Shown piece by piece: positions 34,801 to 48,100 of a DNA stretch of 64,000 bases (the stretch's first letter is position 1; each line of letters starts with the position of its first letter). Where the stretch lies: NCBI RefSeq assembly GCF_000740895.1, contig NC_025262.1, forward strand, positions 1,480,001 to 1,544,000, written 5' to 3'. The notes under the pieces are model-generated. The model did no database searches and was not told the DNA's origin. It worked only from the letters and a program-made list of their open reading frames with translations. The translations under genes and the position numbers were made by a program. The stretch is from Theileria orientalis strain Shintoku (lineage: Eukaryota; Apicomplexa; Aconoidasida; Piroplasmida; Theileriidae).

Positions 34801-37800
34801 GTGCTCCGTGGCTCCTACTGTCAGCAGGTGACACGCGTCCGTCATCTGATACACGAACTCCAGGTTCTGGTTGTTCAGGTACAGCGGCGTGAACATGTTG
34901 TCCTTTTCGTCGAAGAGCAGCACGTTCAGGTTTACCACTGTGCTTCTGTCCACTGTGTACTCGTACATGTTTTCGTCCTTGCTCGCGTTACTGATCGCCA
35001 GCAGCTCAGTCGTCCTTCTCACCTTGCTCAGTGGCATCTGCCCTGAGAGCCCTGATATGTGGAACAGCATCTTCGCCGGCTTCGCCACGTTAACCACCAT
35101 GCTGTGGTCCAGCTCCGTGAGCAGGTTGTCCCTGTACATAACGCCGACGCTGTACTTGTACTGCCCCAACTCGTTGAAACTGAACCCGTAGTTCTCCAGT
35201 CTGTGGTCTCTGCCCGTTCCTGCGCCAATTTCCAGTGCCGTCACCTCCAGGTTACTGTAGTCCTTTACGCTCCTGAACGTCATGTCGAACTTCGTGTTCG
35301 TCAGGACTGTGACTTCGGCGTGGTCCAGGAGCAGCTTTTCCACCAGCCTGAACTTGTACACTCCCTTCAGACTCCTTTCGAAATCCGACACTGAGAGCCC
35401 ACTCGTTCCCAGGTCGAACGTGCTCATCACCAGGTCATCTGAGCCTCTGAACACCTGCTCACTTTCTCCTGCGAACAGGTGCTCGTTGCACGTGTAGTCC
35501 TTGAATACGTTAATCGACTTGAGCGCCATGCTGTTGTTGTGAAGTGTGAACGACCAAAGCATCGTGTTATCCAGCAGGCGGCTGTTATTGTAGTATCCGG
35601 TTATCTTCAACTTGTACTTTTCGTTTACGTACAGCATTTCCTCCTTTCCCTGCACCAGCACAAACTCCTTGCTGCTCACGCTCGCGTTTGTGTACGTCAG
35701 CGGCTCCAGTGCCAGTTGAAACCTGTTTGGGTACTTAAAGTGCAGGTTCAACTCCAGGGGCTTATGCCACAGCAACTTATCGTCCTTCACCACCAGCGAC
35801 AAGTCGTCCATGTTATCTACAAAGTTATGTTAGTTACTTGTACTTGGTAAATTATGCTAATTGTTGGTTACTTGTACTTGGTAAATTATGCTAATTGTTG
35901 GTTACTTGTACTTGGTAAATTATGCTAATTGTTGGTTACTTGTACTTGGTAAATTATGCTAATTGTTGGTTACTTGTACTTAGTAAATTATGCTAATTAT
36001 TAGTCTATTGTTACTATGGTAACTACTTATAATTGTCTCTAAATGCTACTAAATAGTCAACAACGCCCTGTTGGCAAACACAAATCAGTAAAGTAAATAA
36101 TGCTCACCTGGTACAAACGTTAAAAACCTTCCCGACCCCTTCAAGCTCTTGTAGTCGAACAGGTTCACGAGCACCACCTTGTCCGTCAGCAGCTCCGGCA
36201 GCGTGTCCGCGTCGTCCATCCTCTCGGAGTTCCTGAGCGCGTTTGGGAATACGAATGCTCGCGAGAACCGGTAGTTCAGGTCGCCCGCGCCCACCAGCGA
36301 GTAGTGGCCTGAGCCCCCCGACACGAAGACCCTGTACACGAACATCCTGTTGTACATGAGGTACAGGTCCCGGCTGGTCCCCTCGGGCGCCGCCACCTCG
36401 AGCGTCGGGTTCACCTTCGGCGATACGATGATGTAGGTGTTCAGGTAGTTGAACTTGCCGAAGAGCGGCCACCTGCTCTTGACCTGGCTCTTGATCTGCT
36501 GGTTGATCCTGCGGTACTTCCTCACCTTGTTGAAGTGCGCGGAGTAGTTGCGCTGGCTGTTTTCGTAGATGATCCTGCCCACGACCTTGAACTCCCGCTT
36601 CGCGCCCTCGTACTCGCTGGGCAGGAACTCGAGGACTGGCGTGTCCTCCAGGAGAATTGACTGCTCGTGGTAGCCCTTGTCCCAGAACTCCGGGGTCACC
36701 GTGAGCGTCGGCGCCACTGCGTATACCTCGAAGGTCGAGGCGTAAATTTCCGAGGGCAGCAGCGGGTTGTTGTCCTCGTCGAACATCAGGTTCATGTACA
36801 GGTTAACTCTGTCGCTGTTGACTCTGTACTTCCTCTCCTCGAATTTTTCCGTGCGTCCTGCGCTCTGCGCGTCCACGAGCTCGTACAGTCCCTTGGAGAC
36901 CCTGTTCACTGGGTACACTCTGTTGTACTTTGGGAAGCTGCAGTTGACTCTGTACTTTTTTCTGAAGTCCAGCAGCTCGAATGCCATGTCTTCGTGTCCT
37001 ACGTTGACGCAGTAGACCATGTATCCTTCGTTTCCTCGCTTCCCCTCCACTTTTTCCATGTGCAGCACGTTGTTGTTTGTTGTCAGCTTCAGCTCTGGCT
37101 CCGTGTGCCCCAGGCCGTGCCTGTAGTTGAGCTCCATCTTTTCTCCCAGCGCCACGTTTGCCAGGAGCTCTGTCTCCTCATCTGCCATCCTCGTCTCCGA
37201 GCCCGTCAGAGCCGCCAAGTTGATTAAGGGCAGCCTGTACTTACTCTCTATGTACAGCTCCGGGTCCTTGTACACGTTAAGCAGCAGCGTTCCGAACTTC
37301 GACTCGTTGAACAGGTCACTCAGTCTTTCTTCTTCCTTCTCTTCGAACTGTCCTCTGTAGTAGTCTGTCAGCAGCTCCAGGTTAATTCCAAAGTTCGTCC
37401 TACTCGTCTCGAGCGTATGGAAGGTCATCACCAGCGAGCTTTCCTGCTTCCTCACTCCCTTCAGGTCCGCCACCTTTCTGTCGTACAGCAGCAGCTTAAC
37501 GTCCTTCGGCGGCGTCTGCATTCCTTCCTCGCTGTCCAGCATCTCGTTCAACTGCAGCAGGTTTTCAAACTTCTGCCTCACTGAGACCAGGTGATTTCCG
37601 TCGTTGAAGTAGTTGAACGAGTAGAACTTCCCATCTTCTCTCGTGAAGCTCTTTTTGTACAGCGGCTTAAATCCGGTCAGGTCTGCGTACAGCGTCAGCT
37701 TCAGGTTAAACATCTTATTCAGTCTCAGCGTCAACTCTCCGTTTGCCTTTGCGTCCACGTATTCACTCGAATCTTCCGACGTCGTGTACTCGAACTCGGA

Positions 37801-40149
37801 CGAGTCCACTGTCGTTGCTATCACTTGCACCAGCAGCCCGTTTTCCTCGTGCGTCATGTCTGTTATCTTCAGCTGGTAACTTCCCTTGTTCGAGCACACG
37901 AACTTATTCGAGTCACTGCGCGACCCTGCCAGGTCATACTTAAACTTTCCCGACCCTCCTATCGGGGTAACTTCAAACATGTCTCCCACTGAGACCACCA
38001 ACGGCTTCTCACACGTGAAGTATTTATAGTCGTCTGTAAAATTTAATTAATTATGAGAGAATACGTTACTTCCTCATCTACTTCTTATTGCCCAAATATG
38101 TAACCAACTATGTAAACAAATAGTAACCAACCAAATATGTAAACAAATAGTAACCAACCATGTAAATAACTAATCAACCAACTATGTAAATAAATAGTAA
38201 CCAACTATGTAAACAAATAGTCAAATAGCATCTACTTACTCTGTAACACGTGATTGCTATTGCACTCGTATCCTTCCAGCTTAATCTGCTGAAGCACGCA
38301 CAGTTTAAACTTGTGCATCAGCGGGTCTTCGATGCCCGTTGAGTTTATGTGAGTCAGGTTGTAGTAGTCGCACCCTAGGTTACTTGCTCTGTACATATGA
38401 TAGTTGTCTCTGCCCTCCAGGTACTTCAGAAGCTCATCCTCCTCGAAGTCCTTGTCTTTGTCCTCAGGCCCGAACGTCGTCGCGTCAGCGTCGAAGGTGT
38501 TGAACAGGTTCTTGTTGTACGTCAGCAGGTTGAACTTGAACACGTAGAACCCTCCCTCGTACAGGTACAGCGTGCTCTTATCTTGCTCCAGAAAGCACTC
38601 CTCTTGGCCTTCCAGCTTCGACAGCTTCCGCAGATACACTTCGTAGGATTCTCCTCTTTCCAGTTCCTTTGGCGTCATTACGTTCTTGCTCACTAAACAA
38701 TTGTTCAGCGACCTCAGTGAGCTGTATTTGAGCACTAGGCTGTGCGGCTTCATCACATTCACGTACGACTTCAGCACCTCTCCTGTCCTCAGGTCTTTCG
38801 CGTACACTATGCACTGGTACCCGTTTTCCAGGGGATCCTCCTCCGACTCCACGTCCGATCCTCCATTGTCACTTTCTGCGATTTAATTAGTTAACTCAAA
38901 TGATTTCGGCGATAATCTGCTAACTGCGTACTTTTATCTACCTATTCTGTTTAAATCTAGCTATATCTACTTAAATCTAATTTTGTCTCCGCAAGTCTAC
39001 CTATATATGTTTATATCTATTTGTGCCTATCTGTATCTATTCTTATTTTATTTCCAACTCACCTGTACTTAGATACACATGTGACTCAACTACTCCTTCT
39101 CTACTCACTGTTACCTTACTGGGATCTGCGTCGGTGTACCACTCGTAGTTCGCTGGGTCCACCTTATCTTCCTTCCCGTTCTGGTACAGGTGGTTGAGCG
39201 GGTACAGCAGCTCTATCTTGAAGCGCGTTTTGTTGAGCATGTACAGATTCTGGTGCGATAGTACCACGAAGTCGTTGACCACGAACTCCACTGGAGTTGA
39301 CACGACCTGTGCGTATTCATCCAAAAAGAGGCCGAAAGCCAGACTCGACTTCCCGACCTTCACTCCCTTCAGGAGCAGCACGTCTGACACCAGCGTCGTG
39401 CCCTCTGGGAGTGCAAAACTCTCACTTTGCGATAACACATTTGATCTCTTCTCAGAGTAAAGGTCTCCCTCCTTTACCTCCACGACATCAAATATTCTCG
39501 GTCCTGCGAAGGACATGTAGAAGGGCATTCCTTCGAGTGAGCTGAAGGTGTTGCCTTCTCGGTCCAGCCCCCTTAATTTCAGGGAAAAAACCTGGTTCCT
39601 CGAAACCTTGCGATACGCCGTCTCCACCGTCAGGCGGTCCAGCTTCGATATCACGACCTCCGTTACTGCGTGGAATCTAAACTTAGAGTCGTAAGCGAAC
39701 ACGAACGTCCTCACGTCCGTGTTCTGGTGTTCGAGCTTGAGCTCCAGTTTCTCGTCCTCCGACGAATCTGACTCCTCCGGGTCGTGATCGACCTCGTCCT
39801 TCAGATTCAAGGGGAGGGTTGTTAAAACAACTGTGGAGGAACAACCTCTCAGTTCATTATCGCTGTAACTATCGGGTTCGTCGGAATCCTCAAGATCTCT
39901 CGACGTTTGCAGGGCCGTTGAGTTGCCCTTATCAAAGGATAGTACATCGGAATCTTGGAGTTTCCAATTCACGCATAACGAGGGCTCTATTTTAAGCACA
40001 AATTGGACCGTTATGCTCAAGAGCTGGTTTGTTTTCTTGCATCTATAAAAGCTAGTCCTCGGCAGCAGCACTTGAGAGGGAACAAGCGTATAATTACAAA
40101 AGGCTAATAAAAATTGCGATATCAACAAAACATATATAGACAATTGCAT
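31801..40149 (-). CDS. gp210/NUP210-like nuclear pore membrane glycoprotein
   Basis: Four exons (39063-40149, 38240-38875, 36108-38033, 31801-35816) join to 2,554 aa. Residues 1-20 are a signal peptide (MQLSIYVLLISQFLLAFCNY), followed by VPSQVLLPRTSFYRC, resembling the start of gp210. The huge body is beta-rich, immunoglobulin-like (BIG2-type) repeats with many NxS/T sites and paired cysteines. One transmembrane helix (VLTLVVTLAVALFVLFV, about 2490-2511) leaves a 43-residue basic/aromatic tail. A lumenal giant with one C-terminal membrane segment and a short cytosolic tail is the exact topology of gp210, which anchors and shapes the nuclear pore. Sequence similarity is weak, so the call rests on topology, length (human about 1,890 aa) and fold. 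Gly/Ala-rich inserts and introns with minisatellites are lineage features. Confidence 0.7.
35833..36003 (+). repeat. 34-bp minisatellite in a gp210 intron
   Basis: About five copies of a 34-nt unit (gttacttgtacttggtaaat followed by tatgctaattgttg) fill most of the 35817-36107 intron. The copies are almost identical, indicating recent expansion. Confidence 0.9.
38085..38227 (+). repeat. Irregular tandem repeat in a gp210 intron
   Basis: Degenerate copies of aaccaactatgtaaacaaat with agt spacers occupy the 38034-38239 intron. Copy length varies, so it is older or less homogenised than the neighbouring 34-bp array. Confidence 0.8.
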
Positions 40150-40469
40150 TTTGTCTCACAATTTACACATAAATATTCCATGGTAAAAGCTGATTATAGA
40201 TTCACACTCCCCATTCAGAAATACATAATGTGTAGTGAAAAAGAAAAGGGAAATTAATGTATAGAAGTAACCATAAAAACTTTCGGTGTGTTTTTATATA
40301 TGGAATGGTAGTTAACGAAAAGAACTACGAGCTGAACAAACGACATCATAACCCCGTAGATGCTAAAACATCGTTAGAGGAATCAACGGATAGAAGTAAC
40401 AAATAAGATAACAGCAAATCTTAAATACTAAGATGATAATGATGATTGAGCTAAATATACATTAAGTAC
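40150..40469. other. Spacer, possibly holding a last exon of the upstream membrane gene
   Basis: Between the gp210 start and the stop of the next minus-strand gene. The stop at 40470 sits inside a perfect donor (gtaagt), and a downstream acceptor (ttag at about 40449) would open a further 27 hydrophobic codons before a stop. The region otherwise carries the gp210 promoter and nothing else was seen. Confidence 0.4.
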
Positions 40470-41201
40470 TTACTTTTCTATGTAAAACAATCCCAGAGCC
40501 GTTAGAAGAGTCGTCATTACGCTATTAAACCTCAAAATTTGCGAGTATCCAAGAATGAGAAGAACCAAGACCGAAAAGTAAAGGAACATGGACATCTTGG
40601 TAATCTTCAAGTATATTACACTGCATCGAGTGTAGTCGACATGAGACTTCATCAAGCCGCCGAAATAAAGAACAGCCACAAAGTATATTAAAATCAAACA
40701 AATTAAGTTAAGGTGCTTTTTGTAACTTTTCATATTTTCTGAAGGTAATTTATCGAAAAACGGAACTTACCTGCCCTGTTGGATGCATATACAATCAACG
40801 GCTTCTCGTTACCGTTCTCGTCGTAAAGTTGATCTGAAAACATAAATTAGAAATATATAATTTTCACAAAGATGTGAAGCGCCAAACATCAATACTTCAA
40901 AAGTACATACGCATAGTTTATCCATAATCTATAAATTCAGAATAGTCTCATGCCACAACATAACCTAGAAAACCATGAATAGCTGCGTACCTTCGTTGTT
41001 GAGTGTCGAAGATTCCTGAAGATTGCTGGAATCCACGGGAAGGCCGATGTTGAAAGAACTGTTAGGATAAACAATCTGAGTGGGCGTCGATTTTTTAAGA
41101 TTGTCGAACTTGTTCTCGTTTATCAGAGATAAAGTGTTCCGGTGCCAAATCGCAGGCTTGCCATCCTCTAAATCCTCAAGTAAAAGCCTATCTCTAACCA
41201 T
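40470..41201 (-). CDS. Small polytopic membrane protein, unknown family
   Basis: Exons 40991-41201, 40771-40833 and 40470-40738 join in phase to 180 aa. The first 100 residues are soluble and polar (MVRDRLLLEDLEDGKPAIWH and onward). Three hydrophobic segments follow: LICLILIYFVAVLYFGGL, FLYFSVLVLLILGYSQIL and VMTTLLTALGLFYI. There is no signal peptide, so the N-terminus is probably cytosolic. No family is recognised. The end is uncertain: the last codons overlap a consensus donor, and an extra 27-residue hydrophobic exon may follow. Confidence 0.6.
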
Positions 41202-41342
41202 GATTTAACAAATAAAGCGAAAACATAAGGTGGAAGGCCGCAAATGCCCCCATTGACGATTCTACACATAAACCAAATACCACGTATAAGGTGAAAAAAG
41301 GTTAATTTACAGATTTAAAAAAATAAAACACGGACGGTTATG

Positions 41343-41988
41343 CTATGGAGGTGGGTCGTCGAAATCCTTGCGCTCCGCATCTATACATGCAATGACGATG
41401 AAACGAATCGCAAATACCTTCCTCCAGTTCCCGGAACTCGTTCTCCTGCTTTCTCCTAAAATCAACCAGGTACTCACTGCTATCACCTGCCTCGGCCCTC
41501 CCCTCCTCTGAAAATTTAGTGTTTACACAATTAATACACACTGCTGGTGGCCAACTACTCATGCCGCCAATATATACCTATTCGTATAAATTTATGTCTT
41601 TTTTCACCAATATCCGCTAGTTGCATAGTTTATAGTCTATTACTGGTTACACCTCTACTTAACTGCCCACTCAGCTGCTCGTATAGCTTCGCCTTCTGCT
41701 CCATCCGACTCCTCCTGTTTTTGCGGTTTAGCGTCGACTCCTTCCTGTCAATCTTGTTTCTCAGCTCCACTCCCGGGTTGCTGAGTTCAAACAAGTCCGC
41801 CTGCGCGGTTATTCGGGCCGTTTTCAACGTACCTTCTTCGTCTTCCTTTTCTGCTCGTGCTTCTCAACGTCCTTCTCCATGTGCCTCTTTATGATGCTGT
41901 TCAGTGCGCTGAGTGAGCCTTTCGGCGCTGCGATCGCCTTGGGCTTCTTGGGGCCCAGACTGCTCTCCGTCAGCCAGCCGTAGCTCAT
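41343..41988 (-). CDS. CCDC174-like coiled-coil protein
   Basis: Exons 41833-41988, 41653-41800, 41418-41507 and 41343-41380 (only 38 nt) join to 143 aa. The protein begins MSYGWLTESSLGPKKPKAI, has a central basic helix (RNKIDRKESTLNRKNRRSRM then EQKAKLYEQLSG) and a segment SSEYLVDFRRKQENEFRELE, and ends in an acidic Pro-rich tail. The order resembles the N-terminal half of CCDC174-type spliceosome-associated proteins (DLF, EKAKLYEQL and YLVDF blocks). The match is from memory of the family and is tentative. Human CCDC174 is about three times longer, so this would be a reduced form. No domain with catalytic residues is present. Confidence 0.6.
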
Positions 41989-42107
41989 CGATACCTCCGC
42001 CTATGCGCTGGACCAGAAATCGCCTCGTCGGCCGTCACACAGTACTCTACTCACACACTACTCGTATACTACGCATATATTTTTGGTACTTCAGGTATAT
42101 TTAACGC

Positions 42108-45100
42108 CTATTTTACAATTTGTGTTTCTGCGATCCTCCCGCCTTCCAACAGCAATATGCGGCTGCACAGACTACAGAATTATTTATTAATCCCCCGGTT
42201 ATTTTTCGTAAACTACTCTATACTCTTCTAACTCCTATTTACTCTTCCTACCTCAGTGATTCCTTGTGATGTGCCACTATTATGACTATGTTTTTCTTGA
42301 AGAGTCTATCTACCAGTTCGTGTATTGGTTCCAGGTCCAGGTCGTTGTCCTTCTCCACTGTAAAGCACTCGTCGATCAGTATAAGCCTCAGCTTCTTCCT
42401 ATCCAGGTACAGTCTCAGCAGTGTCAGGTACTGCAGATCGAAGTCTGACACTATTGTGTAGCTGTGTTCCTTCTGCTTCGTGATCTTCACTTTCAGCACT
42501 GCTCTCAGGTCTCTTTCTTCCTCTTCGTCCTTCTCTTGGTCATACCCATATTCCTTTTTCCTCCGTTTCTCAAAGTCGTCCTCGTCATATTTGTCATAAT
42601 GCTTCTCTTCGTGGTCATAGCCATAGTTCTTTTGATCCTCATCTTCCCTATCAACTTCAACTACATCCTTTTCGTCATTCCAATCTTCATCTTCGCTCTC
42701 CATGTTACTATAATACGACTCCATGCTCTCCTTCGAGTATCTTCTTCTCATTCTTCCGTCTTCCCTTTCTTTTACTGTTTTATATCCACTGTCCTTTATG
42801 TCGTAGATATCATTTTCACTCACTTCCAGTATGTGCGTCAGGAACTTAACCATGTTACATGCTCTTATCCCCTTAATGATTTCCTCTTCTGTGTGTTCAT
42901 TTTCCGGGTCCACGTACTTCCTAACGCTCCATCCTTGCAGCAGCGGCGGCGTATGTGGTAGTATTGCTACCATTTCCTTCATTTCTTCGTTTGACAGCGT
43001 CGATATGTCCTTTCCGTCTATCTTGATCGTTCCTGACTCCAGCTGTATCAGCCCTCCTAGACTCAGCAGCAGTGTACTCTTTCCTGCGAATAATTAATCA
43101 TTTTCTCTCCAAGCAACTTGTTACTCATTTAACTCAACTACCTTACTTCTTAATTACACATCTTATTTGTAGCCTGGTTAAATTCGTACATACTACATAC
43201 CAACTAAGCAACTACCTATCAACTAGTATAAATACCAACCAACTACCTATCAACTAGTATAAATACCAACCAACTACCTATCAACTAGTATAAATACCAA
43301 CCAACTACCTATCAACTAGTATAAATACCAACCAACTACCTATCAACTAGTATAAATACCAACCAACTACCTATCAACTAGTATAAATACCAACCAACTA
43401 CCTATCAACTAGTATAAATACCAACCAACTACCTATCAACTAGTATAAATACCAACCAACTACCTATCAACTAGTATAAATACCAACCAACTACCTATCA
43501 ACTAGTATAAATACCAACCAACTACCTATCAACTAGTATAAATACCAACCAACTACCTATCAACTAGTATAAATACCAACCAACTACCTATCAACTAGTA
43601 TAAATACCAACCAACTACCTATCAACTAGTATAAATACCAACCAACTACCTATCAACTAGTATAAATACCGCCATACCAACTAATCAACTAGTATAAATA
43701 CCAACCAACTACCTATCAACTAGTATAAATACCAACCAACTACCTATCAACTAGTATAAATACCAACCAACTACCTATCAACTAGTATAAATACCAACCA
43801 ACTACCTATCAACTAGTATAAATACCAACCAACTACCTATCAACTAGTATAAATACCGCCATACCAACTAATCAACTAACCAACTAACCAACACACTAAC
43901 TAACTAACTAACTAGGTGCATAAATTATTTCTACTTCTGTTACCTGCTCCTGTTCTTCCTATCAGGCCTATGTGGTCGTTTCCGCTCGTTTTGAAGCTTA
44001 TCTCGTCCAGACACACCTTGCTGTCGTACTTCACCACTGCCTTTCTCACCTCCAGCCCCTCCTCGAAGTCTATGTACAAGTTCTCTCCTCCTGATAAGCT
44101 CGCCAGCCCTTCCACTTCACTTGTGGTCGATATTGACGCGTGCTTGTTAATCTCCCTCACTTTATTCATGATGTGCGTGCTGTTCATCAGTCTCAGCTTT
44201 TTTCTATCAAACAGCCTTTCGTCGTTGATGTTATAATCCGGGTCCAGTTTCGCCAACTCCTATCACAATATTGTTTCGTCGCATCTATTTTACGCGCGCG
44301 TGCGCTCACTTGTAGACTTTAAATACTTATCACGCAGTCACTCACCTGTAGTCTCTGCGACGCGCACATCTCCGTTTCCAGCTCCACTATTTTCGTCAGC
44401 GTCGACTTCAGCAGCTTTGCGAACTTGTACGAGTACGTTAGTGCCAGTCCCACCTTTCCGTCCACCAGGTCCTTCTTTTCGCTGTCTGATTCTGCGATTG
44501 CCCCGAAGAGCCCGTTCACTCCTCTTTCTCTTTCCATCCTCCGGTTAAACTCGCTGTTGAACTCGCTGTCCTTCACTATTGGTATCAGTGGTATCAGCAG
44601 GTTTACTATCGTCAGCGGGTACGTCAGGATCCTCAGTCTTATCATTGTCCAGCAGGATGCTGCGTGGTTGAAGAACTTCGTGTTCTGGTGCACTCTCAGG
44701 TCTCTCAGGAAGTTACTCATCACGTAGTCCTCGTTGTTCAGACTCTTGATGACGTGCGAGCCCGAGATCACCTGCGAGAACTGCCCGCAGATGTATCCTC
44801 TCGTCTCCAGGTTACTCCTCATGATGAATCTACGTGTTTTTATTGATGCGAACATATGTATTGGAGTCTGCATCGTGCTGATGCGTATAAATAAGTTTCC
44901 ATTGCCTTATCTGGCCTAACTCTTAACTACCAGCACACGAATTCACTTACATTGACATTGGTATGTATATCCTGAACACGCAGAAGTACGACAGAAACAC
45001 CAGCGTTGGAATCAGTATGCTCGTCCACGGGTTCAGGTAGCAGAGCGACATTGCCTAAGTTTGCAAAAATTTAAAAGGGTTTTGAAATAAAAACTAAATC

Positions 45101-48100
45101 CACTTCCTAGTTGCTATCTACCCATCAATATTGCCATAGCTATCTACACATCAACCGTACTATAGCTATCCACTACTCAATGTCAATATTGCCATATCTA
45201 CCACTCAACACCACTTACCGTCAACACTGTGAATATAAAGGACGACATGAAGTGCGAGAACCTTCTGAAAATGCTGTAGTCTGCGAAACTCTGGTCTGCG
45301 CTCAGCCTGTTGTTTATGTTCCCTATCGGTATCTTGTTGAATATGATGATCGGACACTTGAGTATTCCGTTGAGCGCGCTGTAGTACACCTTGTACGCTG
45401 CGTTGAGTGTCCCCTGCACTTCCAGAAATGCTCTCAGCAGGAAGAGCACTATTGTGCACGACGTCATGAACGTGAAGAGGTACAGGAAGTTGAGCTTACT
45501 CAGATATGTGCTGTTGTATATGCCCTTCACTATCACTGAGTCCTCTGAACATCTTGTTAGCGAAATCCTCTTCTAGTTACCTCACTGGCTACTCTATCTA
45601 GTTTTCTAGCTACTGTACCTACTCTATCTAACCTATTTACTGTACCTACTCTATCTATCCTAACTGCTCTATCTACTCTAATTATCTTTTATTCAACTTA
45701 CTCTCCACCACCTCTTCTCCCTTCTTCGCCACTGACGCCCACCTCGATACCACTATGTCGCTTCCCACGTTAAGTGACATTGCCATAAATGACACTGACA
45801 CCACCAGACACACCAGTTTCAGGTTAACTTTTTTGAGGTACCACACGAAGTTTTCAAATTTGACCAGCGACACATTGCCTTCCTCCTTGTTTTCGCTGAA
45901 CAGGTCGTTTTGCCTTATGATTTCTGCGTTTTGGCTTACTAGCTCCTCCTTTTTCTTCTGCCTTTTATCCTGCTTGTTTGTCTGCGTGACTTTGTCATTG
46001 TTTTTCTGTTTATGTTTGCCACTGTTTTCCTCCACGTTATCTCCGCTGTCATCCACAGCGCCATCATAACCTCCTCTCAATTCATAACCTCCTCTCAGTG
46101 AGTCACCACTTTCACTAAACACAAACTCCCTCTCCTCTGAGCCCACTGACTCTTCTCCTTCCAGCGATCCACATTCCTCCTCTTCCTCCCACACCATTGA
46201 TCCTTCTTCTGGCACTGTCTTGTTGTAGCTGTTCAATAGTTCCCTCGAGTCCTCCATTTCATCACTTTCCAATGTCACTTGCTGTATCGCGCTGTTGCTG
46301 ATGTTGTAAAACTTAAAGTTTTCGCTGAAGTTGTATCCCTTGACTATGCCGAAGAAGTTTTCCTGCACCGTCAGTATGCACGTGAACTCTTTAAGCATTC
46401 CTCTCTTCCCGAACAGGTTGTTAAATATGCTAAGTCCTATGACCGGGTCCAGCACTGTGAATATTTCATCCAGTATTATCAGCTTTCCTGCATCGTCTCC
46501 GACTCCTCTACTTTTTCTGTAGCTGCCGTTGTTGCTGTTGTTACCTTTATCACCGTTGTTGGTGATATTAGCAACATCATCACTTTTAATATTTTTGTCG
46601 TTACCATTGTTAATATTGTTTTTGTTGCCATTGTTAATATTGTTTTTGTTGCCATTGTTAATATTGTTTTTGTTGCCATTGCTATCATCAATACCATTGT
46701 TATCATCACGATCATCAATACCGTTGCTATAATTGCTACTATTGATATCATCACGACCATCACGACCATTGCTATCATCGCTACTACTTATGCTACTGCT
46801 ACTTCCACTGCTTCTACTGTTTCTTGCTTCATACTCTCCTATGTTTAACGTGTACAGCGACCTTGCCAGCGATATCCTCACCTTCTGTCCCGTCGACAGG
46901 TTCTGTCCTCCTTCGTCTACGAACCTCATGTCGCTCAACTTCCAGTTCGAGAAGTCGTACTTCAGCTGGCATATTTCCACCACTCTGTTGTACAGGTACT
47001 TGTTGTACTTGTTCCCAAACAGTATGATGTCTCTCACAGTGCCCATTGGTATCCATGGGTTCTGCGACACTATTCCCGTGCACATATTGTTTTCAACGTA
47101 GTAGTTGTAGTAAAACCCTGTATTCATCGTTATCTTATTATGCAACTACTTTTCGTTATAAACTACTACTATAACTGCTACTATATCTGCTACTGTTATT
47201 ATTACTGTTAATACTGTTACTGCTGCTGCTACTACTATAAATACTGCTATTACCACTACTATAACTAGTATAACTGTTATTGCTGTTGTAACAACTGCTG
47301 ATTTAACCATTTCTCACCTTCCGTGTGTCTCAGCTCGTCGATCAGTGACATTGTGAACAGGAACTTCTCAGATATGTTCGAGCCCGAGATGATAACCTTG
47401 TCCTTCGAGTTCATCTTAAAGTCCATTCTGGTGAACACTCTCTTTTCTCCTCTGTAGAAGGTTGCTGACCTCATCTCCACGACGCACTTTTCTTCCACGT
47501 TTACTCCTGATCTCGTTACGTTCCCATTCTCAAGTTCTACTCCTGGCCTCTGCACTTTTTTACTGTCGTCTACTTGTAAAGGCGACCTCAGCACGTTCTT
47601 GTTGTAGTCAACGTCCACTCCTGGCCTCTGCGCTCTTTTACTCTCTTTAACGTCTTCGAGGTCTACCGACTTGACTTGATCCACGATGTTTCCATTACTT
47701 TGCTCCCTTGTCTCCTCACTTCCCTTTTCCTTCCCCTTCAGCTCACTCTCGATCCTCTCCACCTCCTTGTGCACCTTTCCTGCCACCGTTCCTTCGTACT
47801 CGATAAGCGTCTGGTCCTCTCTAATGCTTTCATTTGGTAGAGTGGTTCTGCCTGTGGCTAAAGACTCATCATATCCACTCAGTGGTCCCTTTTCTTCTGT
47901 GTGCTTCTCGTCCTTTTCAGACCCCTTCTTGTCTTCACTTTCTCTTCCTATTTCTGAGTCCCCCTCCTCATCCTCCTCCTCAGTTTGCTTTTCATGGCTG
48001 TGGTACTTGCTGTTGATGTACGTCTTCAACTGCTTCGAGAAGAGGAACGACTCTATGCGGTTGCACGATATCGTGGTCTCCAGGTGGTCGCTCAGGTCCG

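Noticed and set aside
43205..43915. CRISPR-like array of 31-bp repeats
   Set aside because: Repeats are directly contiguous without unique spacers, lie in a spliced intron of a eukaryotic gene, and no cas genes are present. It is a minisatellite.
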